Shown here: positions 22,507-37,636 of the stretch, piece by piece
How positions within the stretch are numbered: the first letter of the stretch is position 1
Layout: each line of letters starts with the position of its first letter
Origin: Trichaptum fuscoviolaceum
Lineage: Eukaryota > Basidiomycota > Agaricomycetes > Hymenochaetales > Trichaptaceae
DNA length: 64,000 nt
Reading direction: 5' to 3'
Assembly (NCBI GenBank): GCA_910574455.1
Contig: CAJSYZ010000001.1
Location: 1,719,424 to 1,783,423 of the forward strand
Translations under genes and position numbers: made by a program
Notes under the pieces: generated by a model
Database searches by the model: none
Seen by the model: only the letters and a program-made list of their open reading frames with translations
Told to the model about the DNA's origin: nothing

Positions 22507-25500
22507 TCAGCGGTGCCGTCTCCGCCAGTTTTGCTGAAATGGATTTCCTCCGGCATGTCCGAAGTTGGGAGGAATGAACGCCGGTAACTGCTGTACCGGG
22601 TGGACACCTTGCATATTGAACTCTTGAGGAAATCCTTGCATCACGTTTCCTGGCATCATGTGCAATCCCGGGTTGACGTTTATGTTCATGTTAAGGTTCG
22701 GTATCATGCCAAAGGCAGGAGATATGATGGGCATCGGGGGAGGTGGAGGCGATGCACTCTGCATGGGCGTCGCAGAAGGAGATCCCGGAAGTGGAGGTGG
22801 TTTCCAATTCTGTTTGTCCGAATTAGTCTTCAGGATTAAAGGAAGCTGCCCCATAAGAACTCACGTATTCTTTTCCTACTCTATAGATTTCCTCTAATTT
22901 CTCGTCCCAGGTGCCTTCTCCTTCGTACTCCTGGAATGCTTTGTGTAAAAGCAGCGCACAGCGGGCATCTTCGATGGAATCGTGCTCCCCAGTCTGAATA
23001 CTCTGTTTCAAGACATACCACGAGAGGAACCGAAGGGAGATTCGCCTCTGTCGCGATGGAATATAGTAGATATCGACCGTGTCCAGGACTCTGTCTGGTG
23101 GAACAAAGATATCTATAAAGCGGATAGCTATCAGCTGCAAGTAGACATACTCGACAAAATATCTTTATACTTATTATGCGGAAGTCTTTCGTCAATCCGT
23201 GTCCTATGAAGAAACAGCCTAGGTCAACAAGCAGCCGCAGCTTCTTGTAAGCAACCTTTAATGGGACGAGAGTATGCCTGGATAGAACAGGATCTAAGTC
23301 ACCATCTGAAGTTGCGCGGTATCTGTAAGAAGGTCGCTCAGCGAAAAGCACAATTGCACGTACACTTGATACCCGAGAACTCAGTAAGATAATCGACAAT
23401 GGCTTCGCTAGTGTTGATATGGTCATCAATGAAGGGGACACCGAACTTTGCACCGTCGCCCCGAAGCACGGATACACGCGCAAGCCCAAGTCGAGCAGGG
23501 CGAATGACTTTCTTCGTCCCGTCTGATCGGTATTCAGATTCTTCCTACTCATAGTGAGAAATCAAAGGTCGTTCAATCATAATGGTGACAGACCTGTTGC
23601 ATGGACACAAATTCTGCATCAATAGAAACTACCGTTCCGGGTTTAGGGAGTTCATCCGTACGCAGGAGCTCATGCTTGATAGCTGTACTGTCGCGATTGC
23701 TAAGGATGATCTCATCAGCTAAACTCTCTGTGAAAAGTTATCACCTTTCGAAACCTACACTGAGATGTTGATGTCTTTGCACAAAATTGACAGATCGAAC
23801 TCGCGTGGCAGACTGTTGAAGTCCAACTTGCTCCGCATATCAACCCTTTCGTAATATAGAACGCATGGGATCTACGATGCTGACTTAGACAAGTTAGGAT
23901 GCAGATGTGTCAGAGCATTCCTACCTTCCATGTACCTGGGAAGCTGAGAGCGTCTTGCTCGGAGACATTTGTGACAACGAAATCATTGAAGATAATCCAC
24001 GGACTGGTCAGAGAGAATCTTTCGGACTCCGGCACTAGCCACAAAATAAGAGAAGTATAATGGAATGAGAAACAGCATTGAATACCTTTCACTACTGAGA
24101 CCAAGCATCCGGTGGGATTACCTTCTGGTCTGATCTCAACTACCAAAGACTAGAAGTTGACTTCAGCATTCAGGAATCAATTTCACTAAAAAGAAGAACC
24201 AACCATCAATTCATATTGAATGACCTCAACTTCGTCGACACCATCTACCTGTCCCCTGATTTCAATGTAAGGTTTCAAGAACGTTCCTTGTCGTGTGTCA
24301 AGCCATAATTTATGAGAAGCGATGCCAGGCTGGTAGATGCATGTATTGATAGCCAGTATTGAAGGAAGGTCTTTCGTTGAGATAGTCTTTCGGCTATCAA
24401 ACGTCGCAAACTGTTTACAAGCGCTACACGTTGCTTTGTATGAGTTCTCCCGGATAAGAGAATCTCGGACAATTGTCTCGAAATCAGTCGCAGGTATGAC
24501 ACCGGACGGGCTCTACGGCAAGGCACATCTCAGTTCGTATAGTAATGCATTTCGGAAGATGACTCTCACAGCTTTAGGGTAAGCTAAGTCAAGTATGTGC
24601 GCCATACTTTCCTTCTGTCGCTTGGTCTTGCAAGTCCTACAGACGATGAACTGTCTTGCATCCAATCCTAGTAATTGTGTGATGGGAGCCGCTACCAATG
24701 ACGATGCTGAGTTTGCTGAGGGTACAATAATTGGGTTATGCGGGAAATTGTTGCCTTCAGAACTAAGCTGATCCAGAAGGAAGCGGTGAAAGCTCTGGAT
24801 CATGTCACTGTAACCGTTCGGAGGCTTCCCAAAGTCAATTAGAGACAAATTATTACTAGCTATCAGATATTGAGGCGGTGAGTCAGCAGTTAGTTAGACA
24901 TGTAAAGCAACAAACATACCGTGCGCTAACACTCCTATTGTCTTACAAAAGTTGCTTGCTTGGCAGTTTATTCCTCTCGCATCTTCAAGCATTTTCATGA
25001 CGAATCCAAGTTCGCAAAGCAAGCAATGCTCTCTATTGCAATTTGTCAAAATATGGGACTCCGCAAGTTGTCGAATAGGAATGCTATAGTGGAGCGTTTG
25101 TACCAAGCAGTTTGTGTACGAGTTAATGATGTGAGATTCCAATCCGCTATAATCAGTCTTGTTATAAAACCTTTGAGAAGAAAAGTTAGCAATGGCATAG
25201 CATAATCACCGACGCAAAAAAAACGAACGAGAAGTCAAAATCTTCAACACCAAACTTGGAGTATTGGATGTCAACATTCCGATATGGGCGAGGAATATTT
25301 TCTGCATTCTCTGATATCGGCGTTTCTGGCTCAGCCTAGTTTTGTTAGAATGCTTTACGTGGCCTTCTGTGGGTGAGACTTGCCTGTTCTGCGCGAGCTT
25401 TGCCACTCTTGAAGCGTCCAGTGTCCTTCTTGGGTCCAAAAGATACAACATTTCTTCGACCCTGGAGCTCCTTAGGCATGGAGGCATAAGCAATGTTCTC

Positions 25501-26897
25501 GTTGTATTTCATAGTCTGTTCGATCTGTGGTGGGATTTTCGGAGGTGGAGGATAATTTAAGTTAGAGGGCAGGAATTTAGGCGTCCAAGTAGACAGTAGC
25601 AGGGAATCATAGAAAGGCATGCCGATAACGTTTAGAGGACTGTAAGGGGTCAATAGTCAGGACACAGGGATACTATACCTCGACTTACGTTGTATCGTCC
25701 CAACCTATTTCTGGAATGGGCTCCGGTACGTCTGGCCATTCGAAGGGCTGTCCTTCGAAACCATTGAAGGGTATCGCGCTCCCTTCCTCCGCTGCGGACA
25801 GTATATTAACATTCCCTTCTGCATCACCGAATGCAAGATAAACTCCGGTTGGGGACACAGCAACAGAGCTGATATATGACGGGACATCCAACTGCAAAAG
25901 GTAGCACAAGGTCAGAGCTGAGTTTCATACCAGTGAAGGAGATATTCACCTGATAGAATTCACCCCCGTCACCAGGATTTGAAGTATCCACAATATTAAT
26001 CAATCCCCTGTTTGAAGTGATAATGATGCTGCTGGATTTTCTTGGAAGAGTACTGATGAACCCCGGTCCAGCGGAGAAAGAGACAGGAGGAAGCGGTTTG
26101 AAATTTCGGAGGTCATATACTTTCACTATAGGGTCGGGAAACGGGCGAGATTGTCTATGCGGAGATTAATGAGGTTGAAGGTAGTTTCACAAGGGATAGG
26201 AACTGACCTCAAGCCCCAGCCGATTGTAAAGACATTATTTGCACTAACTTCAAGACCTTGAATCCCTTTCATATGCGCCTTTACAGATGATTCCGAATAG
26301 TCACCGTTCTTTCCAATCCGGACGTCATGAGTGCGAAGGAAACCGTCTGCCGATCCAGAAATCAATAATGTATGAGAGGACACTAGATGTGTGATGAGCG
26401 AAGGTGCTGGTGACTGTCTAACTAAGGCACCGGTTGAGCTATTGACTAGTGTTAACTCGGGTATGCTGGTCGCAACAGCGATGTTCGGAGAAGCGCTAAT
26501 GGCATTGGAGAACGTCGTCACAGTATGCAAAGAGCTATACCAGGTATTAAAGTGCATAAGATTAATCTGCGCCGCTACACAGTGCAAGTACCAGAAGCAC
26601 CTGCCTGTAGAACCATTTATTCACCCCTCCTTTGCTCCAAGACCCAACACCACGTCCTGCGGTACCCAGACCTCGCACATACTGGTCAGCAACAAGAAGC
26701 TTCTTCACAGCTAGATCACCGCCAACAGGAAAGGAGACACCTCGAGTTCCCGCAGCGCCATAGAATGCGACAATGGTTCCATTGTTGTTGCCCGTCCATA
26801 GAGTATCTGATACAGGATCGAAGGCAAGAGCAGTAACGGGCTGAGGGAACAGTGGTTGAGTGATAATTGGGGGGATTTGGCTGTACGTGGACGCCAT
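22507..26897 (-). CDS. PAN2: PAN2, catalytic subunit of the PAN2-PAN3 deadenylase
   Basis: PAN2 trims mRNA poly(A) tails in the cytoplasm with PAN3. The start is at 26897 ([10 protein letters not shown]). Order of parts: a WD40 domain (about 25,700-26,890), a catalytically dead UCH-type domain including the [10 protein letters not shown] and [11 protein letters not shown] segments (about 23,950-25,620), and a C-terminal DEDD exonuclease domain. The exonuclease carries SIDAEFV (about 23,600), [20 protein letters not shown] (about 23,420), a GHGLTKDF segment (about 23,200) and a [11 protein letters not shown] segment (about 22,970), which supply the acidic metal ligands and the catalytic His. 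A Pro/Met/Asn-rich tail of about 100 residues ends at 22507. More than ten short introns interrupt it. It is head to head with the TBC gene across 230 bp. Confidence 0.94.
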
Positions 26898-27127
26898 GTT
26901 GCAGCCCGTCCGCTGCAACTGGTCCTTTGTACACGCAACGGCGGTGTACGTATCAGCGAAAGCCGTAGCCTGAGCCTCCCAAAGCAGACATGGCAGAGTG
27001 CCAGTGTTTGTTTGGCACCGCCGGTCTCTGGTATGAGTCGCGACATCCATCCCAGTATTACCACCTTTCAACCTCTTTCTCCCCTCCTACGCCAGCTTTT
27101 GCTTCAAGCTGACACTCATTGACATCT
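26898..27127. promoter_or_regulatory. Shared upstream region of PAN2 and TBC gene
   Basis: This is the 230-bp gap between two divergent start codons, so it must hold both promoters or leader sequences. No specific element is recognised. Confidence 0.4.
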
Positions 27128-29961
27128 ATGACCGATCGTTGGAAAAGGCCGGAACCGCAAAGCATTGCGTACGCTTATATTGCTATGGGATTCCGTACCA
27201 AATTGTAACCCGCTTCGGACTTCGTAGAGTGGCGTATGAACGATTATTTCACTCCTCAACACCATTGTCGAAACTTAAGGATGCCGCCTTTGGAGGACGT
27301 CTGCTAAGCAGGGAGCCTAATCAAAGTGGTGTTGTCGGAAGGAGCATGGCTTGGAAGGTTTTTACTGTCATTACTACGTGCATATGCTGAATGGTGACGG
27401 AGATGGACTGCATCTATTGTCCAACTTAGCTCTTTCTGATACCATCTGCACCCTTGACGCCTCCTGCCGACCAGACATATGCGAAACCACCCCTCGAAGC
27501 ATGCCGATCTCTAAGAAAGGACTATGTCGCCCTTCTTTTGGAGAAGATGCGCGCCCCAGATGGCTCATACGAGGAAGGCTTTAGCGTACCGGGCGTTAAT
27601 GAACTTCCTCGTGCAAGCGATAGAGCGAACGCAAATCTAGAACGGGATAACCCTCTGAGTCTTCACGACGATGTGAGAATTGCAAGTCTGTATACCTTTT
27701 GCTTAACTGAGTGAACCCGTATAGAACCCTTGGAAAGATTGGTTCACAGCCGTTGACTTGCGGAAGACGATTCGACAAGACGTAGAGAGGACGTAAGTGA
27801 TTGATCTTTGCTATATCCTTCCTATATGTTAACGTGCTGAAAGGTTCCCTGATATTGACTACTTCCGAGATACCGATATTCAAGCCCAGCTCACTAATAT
27901 CTTATACATACACTCCGTGGTCCATGGTGATATTGGCTATCGCCAAGGGATGCATGAACTCCTTGCTCCTCTATATTATGCTCTCGATTACGATGCGATA
28001 GAATCTGATACATGCCTCGACCCCGAACTATCTGAGTTCTGCTCTCGGACGTGGGTTGCTGCTGATGCCTGGGCTCTCTTTGGTATTATTATGCAGGGTG
28101 TTGGCTCGTGGTACGAGTGGCGAGAACCACTTCCACCAGTCCTACCTTCTCCTCTTCGCTCCCAGTTTAGGCACGGCGCTCCCGAGGGACAAGTCGATCT
28201 TCAGCCCTATGTAGCCCCCATCGTATTGGCTTGTCAAAGACTTCAGTCTGAGATGCTGAAGGCATCTGATCCAATGCTTTGGCAAGGGTTACAGAAATCT
28301 GGAATTGAACCGCAAATTTATGGAATGTAAGCATGAAATTGTGCTGCGCGAATATTTCCGTGGAACTAACGTACGGGTACATAGTCGTTGGCTTCGCCTT
28401 TTGTTTACTCGAGAATTTAGCTTGCCAGATGCTATGATATTATGGGATGGTATTTTCGCTTGCGATCAGACCTTCGAACTTGTACCTTGGATATGCGTTG
28501 CGATGCTAATCCGCATTAGAAATAGATGTGAGTTTTTGGGACTTTGTGAATGTGCTTCATCTCAAATTTCGTAGTATTATCTTCTGATTATAGTGGTCAA
28601 CTCACGTCTCTCCTTCGATATCCACCTCCTCCGTCCAGCGTAGACCCATCAAGTCCGCACCAAGCCGTGCTATTGTTGCGACAAGCATTTGCATTATACA
28701 CCACCCCAAATCCCTCGACTGGAGCTTCTATCGCTATAGAAAACCGGAACCTTCTAAATATCCCTCTTGATGTTCCAGAGCTAGAAGCTCCTCCTGTAAG
28801 GCGACAAATGCGCCCTCAACAGAGTTCGATGAGGAGGAGGGCTAGTATGGATCTACTTAGTTCTACAGCTGGGAAGGAGGGTCCCAATAGAAATCGGCCT
28901 ACCCAGCAATCTCAGCAACTAGGGCTTCCTGAATTATTTGCTCGAGGGCTACTGGAGAAGAGCGAGAGTCTAGGTATCAACAAAACTGTCATGAATGCAG
29001 TCGCTGAACTTCGTGTATGCATTAGGTTTTTATACCATGTAGATGTGTTTTGACAAGTCTTCTTCAGAAAAATATCCCAGATCTAGCTGGGCAACTTATG
29101 CGGACTCCAGGATCAAGTACAGCAACGTATAGCTCCTTCCCCCTCGTTGACGAGCGGCCTGCAGAAGAGAGACCTCCATGGGAGCCTCGGACACGCTTTG
29201 AGATGGAAAAGGAGATCACGGAAATGCGTGGGCTACAGAAGCGACTGGGTGACGCAATCGGACTTGCTGTAGACTCCCTTTTGCAGGATGAGGGTGGAGA
29301 TCGTGACGAGGACTCGTTGAAGAAAATAAGAGAAAGAAAGCGGGAAGCGATCGAGTCACTTGCGCATGTCCGTGACATCCTAAAAGGAATTTCAACTGAC
29401 ATTGACGAGGAGCGGCTGTTTGGGGAGGAAGAGCACAGGCGTCGAATACAGCGCAGGCGAGAAGAACAGAACTCAGCACAGCGAGCTAGTGGCTCTGCCT
29501 CTCCGCCGCTTCGACCCCCGGAACCTGTCGTTGCTGCTCGTACATCGGGGGAACATCGCAAGGAGCAATCACTACCTTCGTCTTTACCGTCTCATCCCAT
29601 GACGACTATTCCTCGTAGTCCGCTCGTGACGATGCCACCTCAAGAGGCTACTTCGTTTAGATCTGTTGGACGGATCGCTACGTTGTCTCGTAGTGGGACT
29701 GGACCTTTATTATCTCCAGTCTCTTCAGCAGTCAGTCCTTCGAGTCTTCAAGCCCCTTGGAATTATACACGATCCCAGTTCTCTGCACCGACATTCACCT
29801 CAACCGAACTACCTCGTCCACCGCCTCGCTCTTCTGCAAACATACGTCCGGATGGCTCATCCACACAAGTATTTCATACGAGACAGGACAAGAGCAGCGC
29901 CGATCAAGCTCCGCGCCAGAGAAAAGTCAGCACCGACCCTCTAGGGGTACTCCCGCACTAA
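27128..29961 (+). CDS. TBC-domain Rab GTPase-activating protein, TBC1D5-like
   Basis: The protein is predicted to stimulate GTP hydrolysis by a Rab GTPase in endosomal/retromer traffic (by family). The start ATG 27128 (MTDRWKRPEP) and a 59-nt intron (27,169-27,227) join to LSKLKDAAFGGRL, matching the TBC1D5-type N-terminus, then MAWKLFL. The TBC core includes FPDIDYFRDTDIQ (the catalytic Arg region immediately upstream, DVER/T), HSVVHGDIGYRQGMHELLAP (YRQGM motif, with the dual-finger Gln) and IYGIRWLRLLFTREF. A C-terminal extension has a coiled coil (about 29,190-29,480) and a Ser/Pro-rich tail. About eight exons are needed. It is divergent from PAN2 and lies in the same direction as SDH1. 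Confidence 0.87.
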
Positions 29962-30273
29962 GGAACGCACTGTATGTTCCTTCATTTTCTCTCAGCATTT
30001 TGTATATCTATTCTTTAGTATTGTACATTGGAAGCGTATATAGATGAATATTTTGCGTTCTCTGAACACATGAAATTCGAGAAACATGGCGCGTAAAGAA
30101 TTGTAGCGTGAAATAGGTGTTCCCGGTTTCACCCATTGGACATGGTAATTATTGACGTGTGATTGGCGGAGTCGTCCGGCACTCGGGGAGCCCGTTTTCG
30201 GCCAACGCTTCTTTCGTCAACACCATCTCTCTTCCCTCCTTCGCTGTCTTCGTCGTGCTGCTCGTCGTCGACA
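29962..30273. other. Intergenic region before SDH1
   Basis: No gene is seen. The first part must hold the 3' region of the TBC gene. The CT-rich stretch just before 30,274 is a likely transcription start and leader region of SDH1. Confidence 0.4.
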
Positions 30274-32921
<2,648 letters not shown>

Positions 32922-33168
32922 TCTGCTCCTCGCGCTCTTCCCTCTATTGAGTATAATACTGCATAGGTGTAAACTATAGACTAAAAAAAATCAATACTTT
33001 TCTATCTTTCTTGTGTGGTTTGTGGGAACGAGGTTGATATGCGGTTCAGTTGTAAGGACTGTAAGTCGTGAGTAAGTTTTGTCATTATTGGTTCTCCCAA
33101 ATCGGATACCGCGTGCTGTTCCCGGGTTTAGCTCACCTTACCTTCATACTATCTTCATCTGTCTCGTC

Positions 33169-35243
33169 ATGGCACCCCCGCCTCGTAAAGCTGGTGGTCT
33201 CTATGGAGGGATCCAGTTCTCATCTGGTACAGCTGTCATAACATCGACCTTGAACGAGCCTGCGACGGAAAGCGAGGAATTTGTAGAGAAGAAGGAAGAG
33301 ACTGTCATGGCAGTGAAGGCAGCGCCACAAGAGCCCACGAAACCTGCTGAAGCAGGATCAAGCAAGGCTACAGCCGGTATTCTCTACTTGTTGCAGAATT
33401 CACTTTGATGCACTGTATTAAATGAGTCGCGATACGAAGGATGGTCGGCGGCCCTTGCGTTCGCGCCCGTCAGGCGCAACCAGGCGAAGCCCAAGCCGAC
33501 TGCACCACGACTACCCGTTGGTGCATCTCTCTCGAGTGCGATAGCCGTCAACGTGGCCAATTTATCCAGCACAGCTGTCATAGCAGCAGCCCCGGTGTTA
33601 GTCAATACGAATGATCACAAAGAGCCTGAAAAGCCTGTGCAGAAGCTCGCCTGGGGGAAAAATATCAAACCTCCGTCTATGGTGCTGGATGAGAACGTCA
33701 ATGGATTCAAATCAAACAGGAAGAATAAGAATGGGGGTCAGGGCAAGGGGAGGAAGAAAAAGGCACGTATCCTTAGTTCGCCTCTATGTCCTGTCATTGA
33801 ATCGTTTGATAGAACAAGAATGCGCCCACCATCCCTACTTGGGACCCGGAAGAGCCTTACAATCCTGCTCGTCCGAACGATTACTACGAATATAAGGCAT
33901 GGAAATTGAGGGAGAAAGAGGAAAGGCGCGAGCGACTGATGGAAGAAAGGAGGCAAGCGGAGAGGAAGCGTTTCAGGAGTGCTAGTTATTCAGATAGCGA
34001 GTATTCCCATAGTGAAGACGAAAGACCGAGAAAAAATGGTGCGTATCCACGTCATGCTTCAATTAAAAGCGAAGATTGATGTCACTTTGTAGCTCGATGG
34101 CAAGATGAGCCTCGGGCATTCGTAGATGAAGAAGAAGATGTGCCCATGTCGAACCCTCCGCCTATTCCCATCGACACCTCTCTGACTGGGGACGAGGCTT
34201 ATCAACGGCGCTTGGCTATGACAATGGGGCAGGCAGTACCCAGCTCGGTCTCAGAGACATCGCACCCTGTGGTTGTGGTCCCCTCAACAGGAGACGAGGC
34301 ATATTTGCGAAGGTTAGCGATGAGTCAAGGACAGAATACATCGCCAGCACCTACTCCGCAGTTCACCGCAGCGTTGTCAACAGTCCCTGCAAATTCCTTT
34401 GTGCCGTCAGTCGTGTCCCCACCTGTGCCGATCGTGCAAGTTCCCGTGGCAACTAGCCCAGAGTTCGAGGAACGTTTGAAGACGAGTCGTGAGGCAGCTG
34501 CTGCTGTGGCTGCAAGGCTAGCTAAGTTGGCTGCTGCTGCTGACCCTGAGACTCCGCAGGAGCCTCCCTCGGCAGAGGAAAAGTAAGTTTTCTCATAACT
34601 ATCAGAAGTGATTTGCTGACCATCACGTGTAGGCCTGATCCTCATGGCTTTGCTGCCAGATTTATGGCGAAATGGGGATATAAAGAAGGACAGGGACTCG
34701 GCGCTCAAGGCACTGGTATCGTGAATGCATTAACGGTGGAGAAGGTGGATCAAGGCAAAGAGGGCAAGAAGGAAGGCAAGAAGGGCGGGAAGCCTGCTGT
34801 CGGTGCCGTAGGCTCTCGCGGTAAAATCGTAAATGCAAACGAAGACTCAAAAGCGCGTGAGGATAGGGAGCGTTTCGGAGATCCGAGTAGAGTGGTTGTT
34901 CTCACTAACATGGTGGGCCCAGAGGATGTTGAGGACGATGACTTGCGTGAGGAAATAGGTGGGTTATGATCTTTGCGATGGCATTCATACGACTCATTAT
35001 CTCTATATTACAGGGGAGGAATGTTCGAAAAATGGCACTGTAGAACGCGTCATTGTCCACTTGGTCAGTCCTCCTCAAGATCCAGAACATGCCGTGCGCA
35101 TCTTCGTCTTATTTGCCGGGCCTGTGGGAGCTTGGAAAACGGTTCGTGAATTAGATGGCAGATATTTCGGAGGCCGATCCGTTCGCGCGAGATACTTCCC
35201 AGAACATCAGTTCCCGTTCAACTTGGATCACCCGCTGATATAG
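33169..35243 (+). CDS. RBM17: RBM17/SPF45-like splicing factor (G-patch plus UHM)
   Basis: This is a predicted nuclear pre-mRNA splicing factor. The start is ATG 33169 ([14 protein letters not shown]). A long, mostly disordered N-terminus includes a [19 protein letters not shown] segment (about 33,840-33,890) and a charged RE-rich helix, as in SPF45 relatives. The G-patch spans about 34,640-34,730 ([14 protein letters not shown]). The last region (34,890-35,243) is an RRM-like UHM with VVVLTNMV at its start and the RYF-type loop in [15 protein letters not shown], the feature that binds UHM ligand motifs. About six exons. It lies between SDH1 and mL41. Confidence 0.88.
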
Positions 35244-35482
35244 CAAGTTAGGCCCGTTTGGCCCATTTTCACTGTGATATTTTGCGAGAATGTATCTTTT
35301 ACTGTTTTTTTGCATAATTATCGTTTAAAATTACAAGTATGGTAGTCTACGATTTTGCGAGATCCCGTCGAAATGTTAGCTTCCATCACAGGTGCGAAGA
35401 TGCTACAGCAGATACTACGCAACATGATGAGCCGGCGACGGTATCTGCAGATGAGTGTACTGGCACATTCCGCCTTGTGCGC

Positions 35483-35988
35483 CTAAGATTGCTCCTCATT
35501 CAACATAACAAAGTCATCCTTGGACTTCACGTCCCCCTTGGCATGCTGCAAGTAGATCTCGCCAGTCAACCCTCCTTGTGGAAGTTTGCCAAATGGTTGA
35601 ACAGCCATCTGTTCTTCGGTTAAGTATGTCTTCCAAGGAACGTATGGTTTTAACTGAGGCAACGGTCAACAAACACGAAGGACTTCGGGGAAAAGAGACT
35701 TGAACGTACTGGTGAGCTATTGAGATCTTCTACTGGAGGGGCCACGAAGTACCGCACTTTTTCATCAACGAGGCGATATTGGCCAGTCGATTTTCCGAAG
35801 TACTTTCCAGGTGCACCGGTACGCAAGCCTGGCACGAACGCCTGCCTCGTTCCTGCAAAGCACTGTCAATGAGATTATAAAGCATATTACTGCTGCGAAT
35901 TCTCACCCTTATAATAATCTTTGTTACCGCGTTTTGTCGTTAGAGGTCTTCTTGACGCCTTCGAAAGGCATGCAAGTGTGGGTCTCAT
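35483..35988 (-). CDS. MRPL27: Mitochondrial large-subunit ribosomal protein mL41 (MRPL27 family)
   Basis: This is a small protein of the mitochondrial ribosome large subunit. Three exons are needed. The start is at 35988 (MRPTLACLSKASRRPL), with a 43-45 nt intron near 35,860-35,905 and another near 35,655-35,715, and the end is at 35483 (LNEEQS). Family features are LTTKRGNKDYYKG, GAPGKYFGKSTGQYRLVDEK and KVRYFVAPP, matching the yeast MRPL27/human MRPL41 core. The length, about 130 residues, is normal. The Arg-rich N-terminus is a plausible import signal. It starts 180 bp from the divergent TSR3. Confidence 0.88.
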
Positions 35989-36167
35989 CGTGGTGCAGCT
36001 GTGAGTTGCAGCCCGGAAAAGTTGATGGCGCGGATTCCAAACTGGGGACACGTCGGGAATCGGGCGCGTGCTAATTATTTCTTTTCAATAGACATCCATC
36101 TCTAAATCAGGCCTGACTTACTTACTTCTTGTCTTTTCTCACTACATCTGTACGGTGTCTTTACATC
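35989..36167. promoter_or_regulatory. Bidirectional upstream region of mL41 and TSR3
   Basis: Only 179 bp separate the two divergent start codons, so the promoters must overlap or be shared. A CT-rich tract (TTCTTGTCTTTTCTCACTAC, near 36,127) precedes TSR3. No named element is identified. Confidence 0.5.
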
Positions 36168-37307
36168 ATGGGAAAGAAAAGCAACTCTTCGCAATCCAGA
36201 GGTGGACATGCAGCTCACAGGAGAGGCGGACGCTCACGCGGCAGAGGAGGGTCTCATTATACACACTCAAGATTCAGTGCCGTCCAGGATGGTGGGAGAC
36301 CGGACAGTGCTATCGATGTCGTAGACGACAATGGGGAAGGTGATGAAGAAGCGGGGGAAGAGGAAGAAATCCAGCCGAAGATAGATGTCCCAGTTGCGAT
36401 GTGGGTACGTGCTATGTTTTACTATCTCATACTGTCTTAACATAAGTTATCGTGACCAGGACTTCGATCAATGTGATCCTCGCAGGTGCTCAGGAAAGAA
36501 ACTAGCACGCCTTGGACTTATTAGAGATATGAAAGTCGGACAGAAGTTCAGAGGGATAGTCGTTTCGTGAGTGACATGTCATCTTTCAGTAAGTTTCTTA
36601 GATGACATCGTGAAGGCCAAAAGGAACGCAGGTCATCTCTCCTGCTGATCGGGACATTGTCTTGAATTGTGGCCTTGCTGTCGTCGAATGTTCATGGGCA
36701 AGAATTGAGGAAATCCCTTGGCGAAAGATCGCAAGTCCTCACGAGCGACTTCGTAAGTTTCTATTATTTCTTTCCTTTGGCAGATAATGAACGTAGCGAT
36801 TCCATACAGTGCCGTATATGCTTGCCACAAACCCCACGAACTATGGGAAACCTTGGCGTTTAAATTGTGTGGAAGCATTAGCCGCGGCTTTCTATATCAC
36901 AGGATTTGACTCCTATGCAGAACAACTTCTTTCGCCGTTCGGCTGGGCAGGGTCATTTTACAAGGTGAATAAGTGAGTCATCAATAACGCATCACGGGAG
37001 CTTTCGTGACCCTAAATGACTGGAAACTTTTCAGAACTTACATTGAGAAATACAAGATGTGCGGGACAGCAGAACAGGTAACTGCCATGCAAGAGACCAT
37101 TATCAAAGAACTTGAAGATAGCTATGAGCAAAGCCGTCAAGAACGTAAGAAAGGGGCCAGACTATCTGGGAGTTCGTGCTGATATGACGATTTGCAGATG
37201 ATAACGATGATCTCCTCATTGCGAACCCAAATCATCGCCATTCGGATGTGGAAGAGGAAGAATCTTCGACTGATGAAGAAGATGGCAGAAGTGACATATC
37301 ACGATAG
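36168..37307 (+). CDS. TSR3: TSR3, 18S rRNA aminocarboxypropyltransferase
   Basis: The enzyme transfers the aminocarboxypropyl group of S-adenosylmethionine to the hypermodified pseudouridine of 18S rRNA late in small-subunit maturation. The start is ATG 36168 (MGKKSNSSQSR). The N-terminus is Arg/Gly-rich, followed by an acidic stretch. The core contains DFDQCDPRRCSGKKLARLGL, SPADRDIVLNCGLAVVECSW, LATNPTNYGKPWRLNCVEAL and AAAFYITGF, all diagnostic of the family, with the substrate-binding SPOUT-like fold. The tail is acidic. About six exons. It is divergent from mL41. Confidence 0.94.
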
Positions 37308-37636
37308 CATGTCAGTTAAGGATAATGCTTGCGTTCGGATGTAACATTCCGACATTCTGTGAGGCTTTTGATTGCCGACGACAATATAGCATGTTTAAGG
37401 GCATGCGCAAGGTTCCATCGTGTATTGTTATGTAGGCATCTGTTAAAAGGGCTAATCTGGATGAAGACAGAGCTCCCCTGCTGAGTCGCAAACTGGGCAA
37501 TGGGCTACAATGATATCCCTATCTCGACATCCGGACTTGGACTTTTGTATACAGGCTACTCATTTGATGTAGATGGATATCTGCCTAGATCTTTGGTTTC
37601 AAACATTGTTTGTCAAACTATATTCAATGCAATGAC
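37308..37636. other. Convergent 3' intergenic region
   Basis: This lies between the 3' ends of TSR3 and the JmjC gene. No gene or strong repeat is seen. Confidence 0.4.

Noticed and set aside
29064..29561. 165-codon minus-strand frame opposite the TBC gene
   Set aside because: It is antisense to the charged coiled-coil exon of the TBC gene and shows only Ser/Arg bias.
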